A stretch of 48,540 bases of DNA from JBCKUK01 sp038924905 (GCA_038924905.1 JBCKUK010000008.1:1-48540); one strand, 5' to 3'; counted from the stretch's first letter, positions 40,768 to 48,534 are shown. The notes: a model not told the origin generated them from the letters alone. Numbers and translations: made by a program.

Positions 40768-41301
40768 ATGAATAAAGGTCTGATTGGAAGTGTTTTACTG
40801 GCAATACTACTGACCGCTTGCACTAGCAAGCCAATGAAAGATGCGCCGGCAAAAGTTGAAGAAAAAAGTCCGGCCACAGCTCCCGCGCCAGCCGTAGATG
40901 AAAGTGCATCTACTAAAGGCATGACTGAAACGCCGGTCAATCCGCTTAGAGACCCTAACAATATTTTATCAAAGCGTAGTATCTATTTTGATTTCGACAG
41001 CGATGAAGTTAAATCTGAGTACCGCGCATTGGTCGAAGCGCACGCAAAATACCTGGGGGCCAATTCATCTGCCAGCATGGTTTTGCAAGGCAATGCGGAC
41101 GAAAGGGGTACGCGCGAATATAACTTATCGCTAGCCCAGCGTCGTTCGGTAGCGGTTAAAAAAATGATGAACTTGCTTGGCGTTCAGGATAAACAAATCG
41201 AAACCGTGAGCTATGGCGAAGAAAAAGCCAATGCCAATTGCCCTGATGATGCCTGCTGGAAACAAGATCGTCATGTAGATATTATCTATCAGGGCGAATA
41301 A
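40768..41301 (+). CDS. pal: Peptidoglycan-associated lipoprotein Pal
   Basis: Outer-membrane lipoprotein binding peptidoglycan, 177 residues. Lipobox LLTAC gives the lipidated Cys near residue 17. The OmpA-like domain starts IYFDFDSDEVKSEYRALVE and has GNADERGTREYNLSLAQRR, the diaminopimelate-binding region. The ATG at 40768 follows AAGGAG; a longer frame from 40720 has no signal sequence. Confidence 0.96.
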   Translation: MNKGLIGSVLLAILLTACTSKPMKDAPAKVEEKSPATAPAPAVDESASTKGMTETPVNPLRDPNNILSKRSIYFDFDSDEVKSEYRALVEAHAKYLGANSSASMVLQGNADERGTREYNLSLAQRRSVAVKKMMNLLGVQDKQIETVSYGEEKANANCPDDACWKQDRHVDIIYQGE

Positions 41302-41332
41302 CAAGGGCAAGGAACCTTTCAAGGAACCTCTA

Positions 41333-42151
41333 ATGCGCAGTTTGATTTTGGCTGGTTTGCTGGTTTTATCTCAAGCGTCGCACGCGGCTTTGTTTGATGA
41401 CGAAGGTGCGCGCAAAAAGATAACCGAGCTGCAGCAGCAACTGCAAACCCAAAATCAAGCTACGCAAAAGAGCCTGCAAACGCTGGAAGAGCGGGTGGCG
41501 GCGCTGGAAGCGGTTGTAAAAGGTCAGGGATTGACGGATTTGCTCGGCCAGATTGAGAGACTCAATAGGGAATTAAGCAAGGTTAAAGGTGATCTGGAAG
41601 TCGCCACGCATAGCATCGAAGCAACTCAGCAGCGGCAGAAAGACCTCTATGGCGACACTGATGGCCGCTTACGCAAGCTGGAAGGTGGCGCGCCAGTGGC
41701 TGCCGCTGCTGATAGTAGCGCCCCCTCTGCCGCAGCGAATCCGGCCGCAAACACAGATGGAGGGGCAGAGGCTAAGGATTTTGAAGCAGCGCTGGCCTTG
41801 GCTAAAGCAGGCAAGCATAGAGAAGCATTCGATGCTTATGAGAAGTTTTTGCAAACTTACCCCAATAGCAGTCGCGCACCTGAGGCGCAGTACGCATTGG
41901 GTTATACACAGTTCTCATTGAAGAACTACAAAGCGTCTATTGCCACTCAGCAAAAGCTGCTACAGCAGTATCCGGATAGCCCCAAAGCGCCGGATGCAAT
42001 GTTTAATATCGCCAATAGTCAGATTCAGCTGGCCGATATTGATGGCGCTAAAAAGACCTTGCGCAGCCTGCTCGGTCAGTATCCCAATAGCGATGTAGCG
42101 CCTAGCGCCAAGAAGCGCTTAACTATGCTGGATTCATTCAAGTCCAAGTAG
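41333..42151 (+). CDS. cpoB: Cell division coordinator CpoB (YbgF)
   Basis: Periplasmic TPR protein linking peptidoglycan synthesis to outer-membrane constriction, 272 residues. Signal peptide 1-18, a trimerising coiled coil (about 25-110, KKITELQQQLQTQNQATQKS), an Ala/Ser linker, then three TPR-like repeats (DFEAALALAKAGKHREAFDA, APEAQYALGYTQFSLKNYK, APDAMFNIANSQIQLADI). Standard last gene of tol-pal. Confidence 0.94.
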   Translation: MRSLILAGLLVLSQASHAALFDDEGARKKITELQQQLQTQNQATQKSLQTLEERVAALEAVVKGQGLTDLLGQIERLNRELSKVKGDLEVATHSIEATQQRQKDLYGDTDGRLRKLEGGAPVAAAADSSAPSAAANPAANTDGGAEAKDFEAALALAKAGKHREAFDAYEKFLQTYPNSSRAPEAQYALGYTQFSLKNYKASIATQQKLLQQYPDSPKAPDAMFNIANSQIQLADIDGAKKTLRSLLGQYPNSDVAPSAKKRLTMLDSFKSK

Positions 42152-42232
42152 TTTTCTTGTATTAATTCCTGTCGTAATACGTAAGCGTATAATGACGCCC
42201 CATGAAATTACGCAGCTTTACGAATACGCTCC

Positions 42233-42871
42233 ATGACATTACGCGTCTTTGAAATCTTCCATTCCCTGCAAGGGGAGTCCTCGCGCGTGGGCTTGCCCAC
42301 CGTGTTTGTGCGCCTCACTGGCTGCCCCATGCGCTGCGTATATTGTGATACGGCTTATGCCTTCAGCGGGGGCCAAAACATGGCGCTGGACGACATCATG
42401 ACGCAGGTGGCCGGGTATGGCACGCGCTATGTAACGGTGACTGGCGGCGAACCACTGGCACAAAAAGAATGTCTGGATTTATTGCATGAGTTGTGTGATG
42501 CAGGCTATGAAGTTTCGCTGGAAACCGGCGGCGCAATAGATACCAGAGAGGTTGATGCGCGCGTGGCGGTGATTCTGGATATTAAAACCCCCGGCTCCGG
42601 CGAAGTAGAAAAAAATCTCTGGGATAATCTGCAACACCTCAAGCCCAAGGACGAAGTCAAGTTTGTGCTGTGCGATCGTGGTGACTACGATTGGGCCAAA
42701 CAGGTACTGGCCGAACGCGCAATTACCAATAAATGCAGCGTACTGTTTTCCCCCGTTTATAACCAGGTTAACCCAACCGAACTTGCTGAATGGATTTTGC
42801 AGGATAAGCTGCCGGTGCGTATGCAAGTACAACTCCACAAGATACTCTGGGGCGAGGTAGCGGGAAGATGA
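42233..42871 (+). CDS. queE: 7-carboxy-7-deazaguanine synthase
   Basis: Radical SAM enzyme of queuosine/7-deazaguanine synthesis, converting CPH4 to CDG, 212 residues. The cluster motif is TGCPMRCVYCDTAYAF (Cx3Cx2C). FHSLQGESSRVGLPTVFVRL and VTGGEPLAQKE are typical of QueE. A TATAAT at 42188 could be its own promoter -10. The stop overlaps the queC start (ATGA). Confidence 0.95.
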   Translation: MTLRVFEIFHSLQGESSRVGLPTVFVRLTGCPMRCVYCDTAYAFSGGQNMALDDIMTQVAGYGTRYVTVTGGEPLAQKECLDLLHELCDAGYEVSLETGGAIDTREVDARVAVILDIKTPGSGEVEKNLWDNLQHLKPKDEVKFVLCDRGDYDWAKQVLAERAITNKCSVLFSPVYNQVNPTELAEWILQDKLPVRMQVQLHKILWGEVAGR

Positions 42872-43536
42872 AAAAGGCCGTCATTTTACTCTCGGGCGGC
42901 CTCGATTCCGCTACGGTGCTGGCCATAGCGCATAGCCAGGGCTTTGAATGTTATTGCCTGAGTCTGGATTATCACCAGCGCCATATTGCCGAACTCAAAG
43001 CTGCGAAACACGTGGCTAAATCATTGGGCGCTGTCGTACACCGCACCGCAAAGCTGGACCTTTCCATGTTCGGCGGCTCTGCATTGACAGACAATAAAAT
43101 TGACGTACCAGAAAGCCCGACTGAGGGCATTCCGGTTACTTATGTGCCTGCGCGCAATACCATCATGTTATCCCTGGCTTTGGCGTGGGCGGAGGTGCTG
43201 GAATCGCAGGATATTTTTATTGGCGTCAATGCGCTCGATTACTCCGGCTACCCTGATTGCCGTGGCGAGTATGTGCAGGCTTTTCAGCGCATGGCCAATC
43301 TCGCGACTAAAAGCGCGGTTGAAGGTAAAACCATCAGCGTACACACACCGCTGATCGCTATGACCAAGGCTGAAATTATCAAGCAAGGCCATGCCCTGGG
43401 TTTGGATTACGTCATGACAGTTTCTTGCTATCAGGCCGATCATGCAGGCCGCGCCTGTGGCTTGTGCGATTCCTGCCGCTTTCGGCGCGAGGGTTTTGCC
43501 GCTGCCGGGATCAAAGACCCGACACGCTATCGGTAG
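42868..43536 (+). CDS. queC: 7-cyano-7-deazaguanine synthase
   Basis: ATP-dependent enzyme making preQ0 from CDG and ammonia, 222 residues. The PP-loop is LLSGGLDSATVLAIA. YVPARNTIMLSLALAWAE and the zinc site SCYQADHAGRACGLCDSCRF (four Cys) are diagnostic. Paired with queE by a 4-bp overlap. PreQ0 feeds tRNA queuosine or DNA 7-deazaguanine modification; queosine is the default guess as no dpd genes are seen. Confidence 0.96.
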   Translation: MKKAVILLSGGLDSATVLAIAHSQGFECYCLSLDYHQRHIAELKAAKHVAKSLGAVVHRTAKLDLSMFGGSALTDNKIDVPESPTEGIPVTYVPARNTIMLSLALAWAEVLESQDIFIGVNALDYSGYPDCRGEYVQAFQRMANLATKSAVEGKTISVHTPLIAMTKAEIIKQGHALGLDYVMTVSCYQADHAGRACGLCDSCRFRREGFAAAGIKDPTRYR

Positions 43537-43560
43537 GCGGGTTAAATCCCCAGATAAATC

Positions 43561-43590
43561 TTGCCAAAACCCTAATACATAACGTAAAAT
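43561..43590 (+). promoter_or_regulatory. Candidate promoter of the rpsP operon
   Basis: TTGCCA (43561-43566), 18-bp spacer, TAAAAT (43585-43590), 39 bp before the rpsP ATG. Confidence 0.5.
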
Positions 43591-43629
43591 CCGCCCCTTT
43601 CCGCAAATACTTAAAAGAGAACAAACATT

Positions 43630-44262
43630 ATGGTGATCATTCGACTAGCCCGTGGTGGCGCGAAGAAAACCCCTTTTTACATTGTAGTGGTCGCTGATTC
43701 GCGCAATCGTCGCGACGGCCGCTTCATTGAGCGCGTTGGTTTTTATAACCCGCTGGCGAAAATTGGCCAGGAAGGCCTGCGTTTAGATAGCGCACGTATC
43801 AAGCATTGGCAAGGTCATGGCGCGCAGCTTTCAGATTGCGTAGCGCGTCTGGTGAAACTCGAAGCCAAAGGCCCTGAAGCTGTCGAAGCCCTTAAAGTTC
43901 AAGATGCTGCTAAAGCTGCTGCCAAGGTTAAGACCAAGGCTGACGTTGAAGCCGCTAAGGCCAAGGAAGCCGCTAAAGCTGCTGCTGCCGAAGAAAAAGC
44001 CGCTGCAAAAGCTGCTGCCGCTGAAGAAAAAGTTGCCGAAGCTGCACCAGCTGCTGAAATTGTAGAAGCTCCGGCTGAAACCGCAGAGGCTGCTAAAGCC
44101 GCAGATCCTGAGGCTACAGAATCGGTAGAAGCGCCAGCCGCAGAGGTTGCTGAAGTTGCAGCTCCTGAAGTTGCAGAATCTGTAGAAGCACCAGCCGCAG
44201 CTGCCGAACCGACTGAAACTCCAGAAGCGCCGGCAGCAGAAGCACCAACAAAAGACGCTTGA
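43630..44262 (+). CDS. rpsP: 30S ribosomal protein S16 with a very long Ala/Glu-rich tail
   Basis: The first 80 residues are a normal S16: MVIIRLARGGAKKTPFYIVV, DSRNRRDGRFIERVGFYNPL, LDSARIKHWQGHGAQLSD. Most S16 proteins end at 80-90 residues; this one continues to 210. Residues about 95-145 are Ala/Lys/Glu repeats (KAAAAEEKAAAKAAAAEEK) likely to be helical; about 150-210 are Ala/Glu/Pro/Val repeats (SVEAPAAEVAEVAAPEVAE). The tail stays in the same frame and codon style with no break. It is the first gene of rpsP-rimM-trmD-rplS. Confidence 0.93.
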   Translation: MVIIRLARGGAKKTPFYIVVVADSRNRRDGRFIERVGFYNPLAKIGQEGLRLDSARIKHWQGHGAQLSDCVARLVKLEAKGPEAVEALKVQDAAKAAAKVKTKADVEAAKAKEAAKAAAAEEKAAAKAAAAEEKVAEAAPAAEIVEAPAETAEAAKAADPEATESVEAPAAEVAEVAAPEVAESVEAPAAAAEPTETPEAPAAEAPTKDA

Positions 44263-44297
44263 TTGCTGACTTGCTGAAAAGCGAGTTGTGAAAAACT

Positions 44298-44828
44298 GTG
44301 AGTGAAATGGTCGTTATGGGGCGCATCCTCGACCCTTATGGCGTTCAGGGCTGGCTCAAGGTGCAGCCCGACACTGAAGTCCTTGACGGGCTGTCTGACT
44401 ACACGGATTGGTGGCTGGGACGAATTGATGAATTGAATAAAAGCCCCTGGCAAAAATATCATGTAGAAACCGTCAAGGTTCATGTGAATATATTGCTGGC
44501 GAAGCTACAGGGGATTGATGATCGTGATGCAGCGCAGGCCATTAAAGGCAGGCAAATTGCAGTGCCGCGTGAGCAGTTGCCGACACTGGGCAACGATGAA
44601 TATTACTGGGTTGACTTGATCGGCTTAAAGGTCAAAAACCAGCAGCAAATTGATTTGGGCGAGATTATAGAAGTGCTCGCCACGGGCGCGAATGATGTGC
44701 TGGTCGTGAAACAAACTGAAAATAAGCAGGCCGAGCGAGAGCGTTTGATTCCTTATATCGGCCAGGTAGTGCTGGAAGTAGATTTGAATGCTAAAACGAT
44801 GCTGGTGGATTGGGATGCCGAGTTCTAG
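44298..44828 (+). CDS. rimM: 16S rRNA processing protein RimM
   Basis: Assembly factor for the 30S head that binds S19, 176 residues. N-terminal RimM domain MVVMGRILDPYGVQGWLKVQ and C-terminal PRC-barrel (YYWVDLIGLKVKNQQQIDLG, IPYIGQVVLEVDLNAKTMLV). GTG start at 44298. Its stop is 2 bp before trmD. Confidence 0.95.
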   Translation: MSEMVVMGRILDPYGVQGWLKVQPDTEVLDGLSDYTDWWLGRIDELNKSPWQKYHVETVKVHVNILLAKLQGIDDRDAAQAIKGRQIAVPREQLPTLGNDEYYWVDLIGLKVKNQQQIDLGEIIEVLATGANDVLVVKQTENKQAERERLIPYIGQVVLEVDLNAKTMLVDWDAEF

Positions 44829-44830
44829 TC

Positions 44831-45592
44831 ATGTTGAGTTTTGATGTTATAACGCTTTTCCCGCAGATGTTTGAAGCGGTCAGCCGTTACGGCATTACAG
44901 CGCGTGCGTTGGAAAACAAGTTATATGAATTGGTGCTGTGGAATCCACGTGATTTCACCAGTGATAACCACAAAACTGTTGATGACAGACCCTTCGGCGG
45001 CGGTCCTGGCATGGTGATGTTGATAGAGCCGCTGGAAAAGGCGATACAGGCAGCAAAAGCGCGGCAGAGCAAGGCAGGTGTAGCAAAATCAAAGGTTATA
45101 CACCTGTCACCAAGTGGCAAACCGCTGACGCATGAAATCGTCATGCAGTTATCAGCCGAACAAGGCTTGGTGCTGTTGGCGAGCCGGTATGAAGGTGTGG
45201 ATGAGCGCCTGCTGGCCAAAATGGTGGATGAGGAATATTCGATCGGTGACTACGTGCTGTCTGGCGGCGAGTTGCCGGCGATGGCAGTGATTGATGCGAT
45301 AGTAAGGCAGTTGCCAGGTGCGCTGGGCGATGCAGATTCAGCGTCTGAGGATTCATTTGTGAATGGCCTGCTGGATTGCCCGCACTATACAAGGCCTGAA
45401 GAATACGCAGGTGACAAGGTGCCGGAGGTTTTAATGTCTGGCAACCATGCAAAAATTAAGCAATGGCGATTAAAAATGTCATTGCAAAGAACTCGGGATA
45501 AACGCCCCGATTTATTGGCCGCAAGGCCGTTGTCAAAAGAGGAATCTCGGCTGCTTGCAGAGTTGGAGCAGGAACAAGATTCGAATAACTAG
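44831..45592 (+). CDS. trmD: tRNA (guanine-37-N1)-methyltransferase
   Basis: SPOUT methyltransferase making m1G37 to prevent frameshifting, 253 residues. MLSFDVITLFPQMFEAVSRYG, RPFGGGPGMVM, LLASRYEGVDERL and the knotted SAM site EYSIGDYVLSGGELPAMAVI are all present. ATG 44831 is chosen over an upstream in-frame codon at 44810 that lies inside rimM. Confidence 0.97.
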   Translation: MLSFDVITLFPQMFEAVSRYGITARALENKLYELVLWNPRDFTSDNHKTVDDRPFGGGPGMVMLIEPLEKAIQAAKARQSKAGVAKSKVIHLSPSGKPLTHEIVMQLSAEQGLVLLASRYEGVDERLLAKMVDEEYSIGDYVLSGGELPAMAVIDAIVRQLPGALGDADSASEDSFVNGLLDCPHYTRPEEYAGDKVPEVLMSGNHAKIKQWRLKMSLQRTRDKRPDLLAARPLSKEESRLLAELEQEQDSNN

Positions 45593-45621
45593 AGTGTGCA
45601 ACAGAAGAAAGGGTCAGCAAA

Positions 45622-46059
45622 GTGGCAGCTAATATTATAGAAATGTTGGAAAAAGAAGAGATTGCCCGTTTAGGCAAGACCATTCCCGATTTCGCCCCAG
45701 GCGATATCGTGGTAGTGGGTGTAAACGTGGCGGAAGGCACACGCAAGCGGGCACAGGCCTACGAAGGTGTTGTGGTTGCTATCCGTAATCGTGGCCTGAA
45801 TTCTTCCTTTATCGTACGCAAGATTTCCTCCGGTGAAGGCGTGGAACGTACTTTCCAAACCTATTCCCCACAAATTGCCAGCATAGAAGTGAAGCGCCGT
45901 GGCGATGTGCGTCGCAGCAAGCTGTATTACCTCAGAGAACGTTCAGGTAAATCTGCACGTATCAGAGAAAAGCTGCAAGCGCGTGAAAAAGAAGTCATGG
46001 CACCAGAGCTGATAGAAGCAGTAGAGGCGCCAAAAGCGGAAAAACCAAAAGCAGAATAA
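45622..46059 (+). CDS. rplS: 50S ribosomal protein L19 with an acidic tail
   Basis: Core L19 (about 1-115): PGDIVVVGVNVAEGTRKRAQ, YEGVVVAIRNRGLNSSFIVR, KLYYLRERSGKSARIREK. A further 25-30 residues (KEVMAPELIEAVEAPKAEKP) extend it beyond the usual 115-120; the tail resembles the one on S16 in the same operon. GTG start at 45622, 29 bp after trmD. A terminator follows. Confidence 0.95.
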   Translation: MAANIIEMLEKEEIARLGKTIPDFAPGDIVVVGVNVAEGTRKRAQAYEGVVVAIRNRGLNSSFIVRKISSGEGVERTFQTYSPQIASIEVKRRGDVRRSKLYYLRERSGKSARIREKLQAREKEVMAPELIEAVEAPKAEKPKAE

Positions 46060-46077
46060 TAATTTGTTTTGGTATTT

Positions 46078-46107
46078 AAAAAGCCTTGGGTACCGAGGCT
46101 TTTTTAT
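46078..46107 (+). terminator. Terminator of the rpsP-rplS operon
   Basis: AAAAAGCCTTGG-GTA-CCGAGGCTTTTT, a 12-bp stem with one wobble pair, then more T and A. The right arm is part of a 15-bp direct repeat GGCTTTTTTATTTGC at 46097 and 46112. Confidence 0.88.
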
Positions 46108-46140
46108 TTGCGGCTTTTTTATTTGCGTTAAGATACTGCA

Positions 46141-46641
46141 ATGGCAAAAAATTATGACGCGATTATTCCAGCCCCATTTGGTGCGGTAGGCATTTGTACG
46201 CAAGATGATTTTTTAACAGCAATTGCGTTATTGCCGACTGCGCAGCTACCTGCGCAAACAGAAAAGCCATCATCCAATGCATTTACCCAGTTTGCCGCCA
46301 ATCAAATTAGCCAGTATTTAGGTAATTCCCGAGCCCCGCTCGATTTGCCTTTTGCTATAAAAGGCACGCCTTTCCAGAAGCTGGTCTGGCAGGCAATTGC
46401 AGCCATTCACCGCGGGCAGACACTCACTTATGGCGAGCTTGCGGCCAAGGTGGGATTTGGTCCGCGTGCAGTGGCTAATGTCTGCGGCGCAAATTTTGTC
46501 CCGCTGGTCATCCCCTGCCATCGTGTAGTTGCCAAGAATGGCTTGGGCGGCTTTATGCAGGGCAAGCAGAATGACCTCCTCATCAAGCAATGGCTGCTTA
46601 ACCACGAAAGTTCCCTCTCCTGCGGGAGAGGGCTAGGGTGA
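46141..46641 (+). CDS. ogt: Methylated-DNA-[protein]-cysteine S-methyltransferase
   Basis: Suicide repair of O6-alkylguanine, 166 residues. N-terminal ribonuclease-like domain (about 1-75), then the DNA-binding domain with TPFQKLVWQAIAAIHRGQTL, YGELAAKVGFGPRAVANVCG and the active-site VIPCHRVVAKNGLGGF, so the acceptor Cys is intact. The last residues SLSCGRGLG and the TGA come from an inserted repeat at 46611-46644, so the native C-terminus was replaced. Confidence 0.92.
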   Translation: MAKNYDAIIPAPFGAVGICTQDDFLTAIALLPTAQLPAQTEKPSSNAFTQFAANQISQYLGNSRAPLDLPFAIKGTPFQKLVWQAIAAIHRGQTLTYGELAAKVGFGPRAVANVCGANFVPLVIPCHRVVAKNGLGGFMQGKQNDLLIKQWLLNHESSLSCGRGLG

Positions 46642-46644
46642 GGG
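46611..46644 (+). repeat. Dispersed palindromic repeat, left copy
   Basis: CCCTCTCC-TGCG-GGAGAGGG hairpin (46613-46632) followed by CTAGGGTGAGGG. This CCCTCTCC/GGGTGAGGG sequence is a widespread intergenic repeat type in Proteobacteria. It supplies the end of ogt and a Shine-Dalgarno-like AGGG before xerD. Confidence 0.85.
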
Positions 46645-46650
46645 CAAACA

Positions 46651-47601
46651 TTGAATGATCTTCCCTCACCCCCAGCCCCTCTCCCCGAGGGAGGGGGGAG
46701 TTCATATCTACAGGCTTCGAGAGATTTACTCGATGGCTTTATCGACCATCTCTGGCTGGAAGACGGTTTATCCAGGAACACTCTGGATAGTTATCGGCAG
46801 GATCTGACGCAATTTGCCGTTTGGCTGGAACAGCAATTCGCTAAAAATCTGGTTCAAGTCGAGCAGGCCGATATTCAGCAATACCTGGCGTTCAAATTCC
46901 CCAGCAGTAAGCCGCGCAGCATCAGTCGCCTTGTCGCAAGCTTACGCAGGCTATACCGGTTCGCCCTGCGTGAAAACAAAATCAGCGTTGACCCCACCCT
47001 GCAAATTGAATCGCCCAAACTGCCGCGCTCATTGCCCAAAAGCTTGAGTGAGGAGGAAGTAGAAGCTCTGCTTAAAGCGCCAAACTTGGATAATCCGCTT
47101 GGCCTGCGTGATAGAGCCATGCTGGAAATTCTCTACGCCTGCGGCTTGCGCGTTTCGGAGCTGGTTGGCATCAAGGTCACTGAAGTTAGCCTGAATGAAG
47201 GTGTGGTGCGCGTCACCGGCAAAGGCAGAAAAACGCGCCTGGTGCCGCTGGGCGAAGAAGCCGTGGAGTGGGCTGAGCGGTATTTAAAAGAAGGCCGCCC
47301 GGAGATTTTGCAAAAACGGCTGAGTTACAGCATGTTTGTGACATGGCGTGGCAGCGCCATGACGCGTCAGGCCTTCTGGTACCTCATTAAGCGCTATGCA
47401 GTGATTGCAGGCATCAACAAATCACTCTCGCCGCATGTATTGCGCCATGCTTTTGCCACACATTTGCTAAATCACGGCGCGGATTTGCGCGTAGTGCAGA
47501 TGTTACTGGGACATGCGGATATTTCCACCACGCAGATTTATACCCATGTGGCGCGGGAGCGGTTAAAGCAGTTACATAGCATGCATCATCCCCGAGGTTA
47601 G
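46651..47601 (+). CDS. xerD: Tyrosine recombinase XerD, repeat-derived N-terminus
   Basis: Site-specific recombinase that resolves chromosome dimers at dif with XerC, 316 residues. Core-binding domain from about residue 26 (LLDGFIDHLWLEDGLSRNTL), catalytic domain with Arg in LYACGLRVSELVGI, Lys in TGKGRKTRLVPLG, H-x-x-R in HVLRHAFATHLL, His in LLGHADIS and Tyr in TQIYTHV. The first 20 or so residues (NDLPSPPAPLPEGGG) are coded by the repeat copy at 46661-46700. No ATG, GTG or CTG start lies between the repeat and the domain, so translation must begin at TTG 46651. Confidence 0.93.
   Translation: MNDLPSPPAPLPEGGGSSYLQASRDLLDGFIDHLWLEDGLSRNTLDSYRQDLTQFAVWLEQQFAKNLVQVEQADIQQYLAFKFPSSKPRSISRLVASLRRLYRFALRENKISVDPTLQIESPKLPRSLPKSLSEEEVEALLKAPNLDNPLGLRDRAMLEILYACGLRVSELVGIKVTEVSLNEGVVRVTGKGRKTRLVPLGEEAVEWAERYLKEGRPEILQKRLSYSMFVTWRGSAMTRQAFWYLIKRYAVIAGINKSLSPHVLRHAFATHLLNHGADLRVVQMLLGHADISTTQIYTHVARERLKQLHSMHHPRG
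46661..46700 (-). repeat. Dispersed palindromic repeat, right (inverted) copy
   Basis: An inverted version of the unit at 46611, with CCCCTCTCCCCGAGGGAGGG forming its own hairpin and CCCTCACCCCCAG matching the GGGTGAGGG end. It lies inside the xerD reading frame. Confidence 0.85.
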
Positions 47602-47660
47602 GGCTGGCTAGTTGCAATTAAAGCTTGCATATTCGTACCAATTTTGATACTATTTAAGCA

Positions 47661-48006
47661 ATGAGTCCTATCTTGCAAGTCCGCTTCTTTGCCACCAGCA
47701 GTGGTGCGGAACCGGTTCGTGAATGGTTGAAAACCTTATCACCCGCAGATCGTAAAGCCATAGGTGAAGACATTAAAACCGTTCAGTACGGTTGGCCGCT
47801 TGGAATGCCCTTAGTACGTAAATTGGACAAAGATATTTGGGGAGGTGCGCATTCACCTGGATGGGCGGATTGCGCGAGTAATGTTTACGGTGGTGGGTGG
47901 GGTGATGGTGTTATTGCATGGTTTTATCAAGAAATCGCAGACCACCCCGAAAGAAGACTTGAATTTGACAAAGGACAGGCTTAGAGCCTTAAGGAGCACA
48001 ACATGA
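47661..48006 (+). pseudogene. HigB/RelE-type toxin (Gp49 family), frameshifted
   Basis: The frame from ATG 47661 reads REWLKTLSPADRKAIGEDIK and WPLGMPLVRKLDKDIW as in HigB-like (phage Gp49) toxins, then is diverted to a nonsense tail. GGGG at 47839-47842 has one G too many; without it the protein continues EVRIHLDGRIARVMFTVV, LLHGFIKKSQTTPKEDL and LTKDRLRALRSTT and stops at TGA 48004-48006, overlapping the antitoxin ATG as expected. As written the catalytic C-terminus is lost. Confidence 0.88.
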
Positions 48007-48290
48007 ACAACCCTCACATTGGTAGCAGCTTTGATGAATTTTTGGCAGAAGAAGCCTTGCTTGACGATGCTACAGCTACTGCTGTCAAGCGGGTGATTGC
48101 CTGGCAGATCGAACAGGAAATGAAAGTGCAAAATCTGACTAAAACCGCACTGGCGCAGAAGATGCACACCAGCCGTGCCGCACTGAATCGTTTGCTGGAC
48201 AAAACTGACCCTAGTTTGACTTTGACTACGTTGGCATCAGCGGCAGCGGCATTGGGCAAGAAGCTCAAAGTAGAGTTGGTCGCGGGTTAG
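48003..48290 (+). CDS. higA: HigA-type antitoxin (XRE family)
   Basis: A 95-residue helix-turn-helix antitoxin. The HTH is NLTKTALAQKMHTSRAALNR with following LLDKTDPSLTLTTLASAAAA. The N-terminal region (about 10-45) is helical and would bind the toxin. It follows the toxin with an ATGA overlap, the toxin-first order of HigBA pairs. It is intact although the toxin is broken. Confidence 0.85.
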   Translation: MNNPHIGSSFDEFLAEEALLDDATATAVKRVIAWQIEQEMKVQNLTKTALAQKMHTSRAALNRLLDKTDPSLTLTTLASAAAALGKKLKVELVAG

Positions 48291-48300
48291 GGCGGTGAGT

Positions 48301-48534
48301 ATGGATAAAGCATTATTTGAAGACCTGAAACAAAGCCTAGCCGAAGCAATCGAAATTCGTAAAGGCAAGCTGACTACTGCATTATTGGATCGACTGACGC
48401 ATCACTGCCATATCGTTGAAACCGGCAATGAATCTTATCGTTTTAAACAAAGTAGTGAAACCGCCAAAGACCGCATCAAGGCGCGTGAGACGGAACGACA
48501 GGGATTTATAATGCCAGAAACAGATGACTTTTAA
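48301..48534 (+). pseudogene. Chimeric ORF: regulator-like start joined to an IstB-like tail
   Basis: A 77-residue open frame. Residues 1-23 (MDKALFEDLKQSLAEAIEIR) look like the start of small antitoxin or YiaG-type regulators. From about residue 24, ALLDRLTHHCHIVETGNESY followed by RFK resembles the C-terminal end of IstB, the ATPase of IS21-family elements, and the rest is a charged tail. The two parts do not belong together; it is best read as a join made by an IS21 insertion and later deletion. A real small protein cannot be excluded. Confidence 0.55.

Noticed and set aside
42152..42232. Possible preQ1 riboswitch before queE
   Set aside because: The 80-bp gap has a short GTAAGCG dyad and a -10-like TATAAT but no arrangement I could match to a preQ1 aptamer.
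46097..46126. 15-bp tandem GGCTTTTTTATTTGC as a regulatory element
   Set aside because: It is a duplication of the terminator's right arm and T-tract; no further signal seen.
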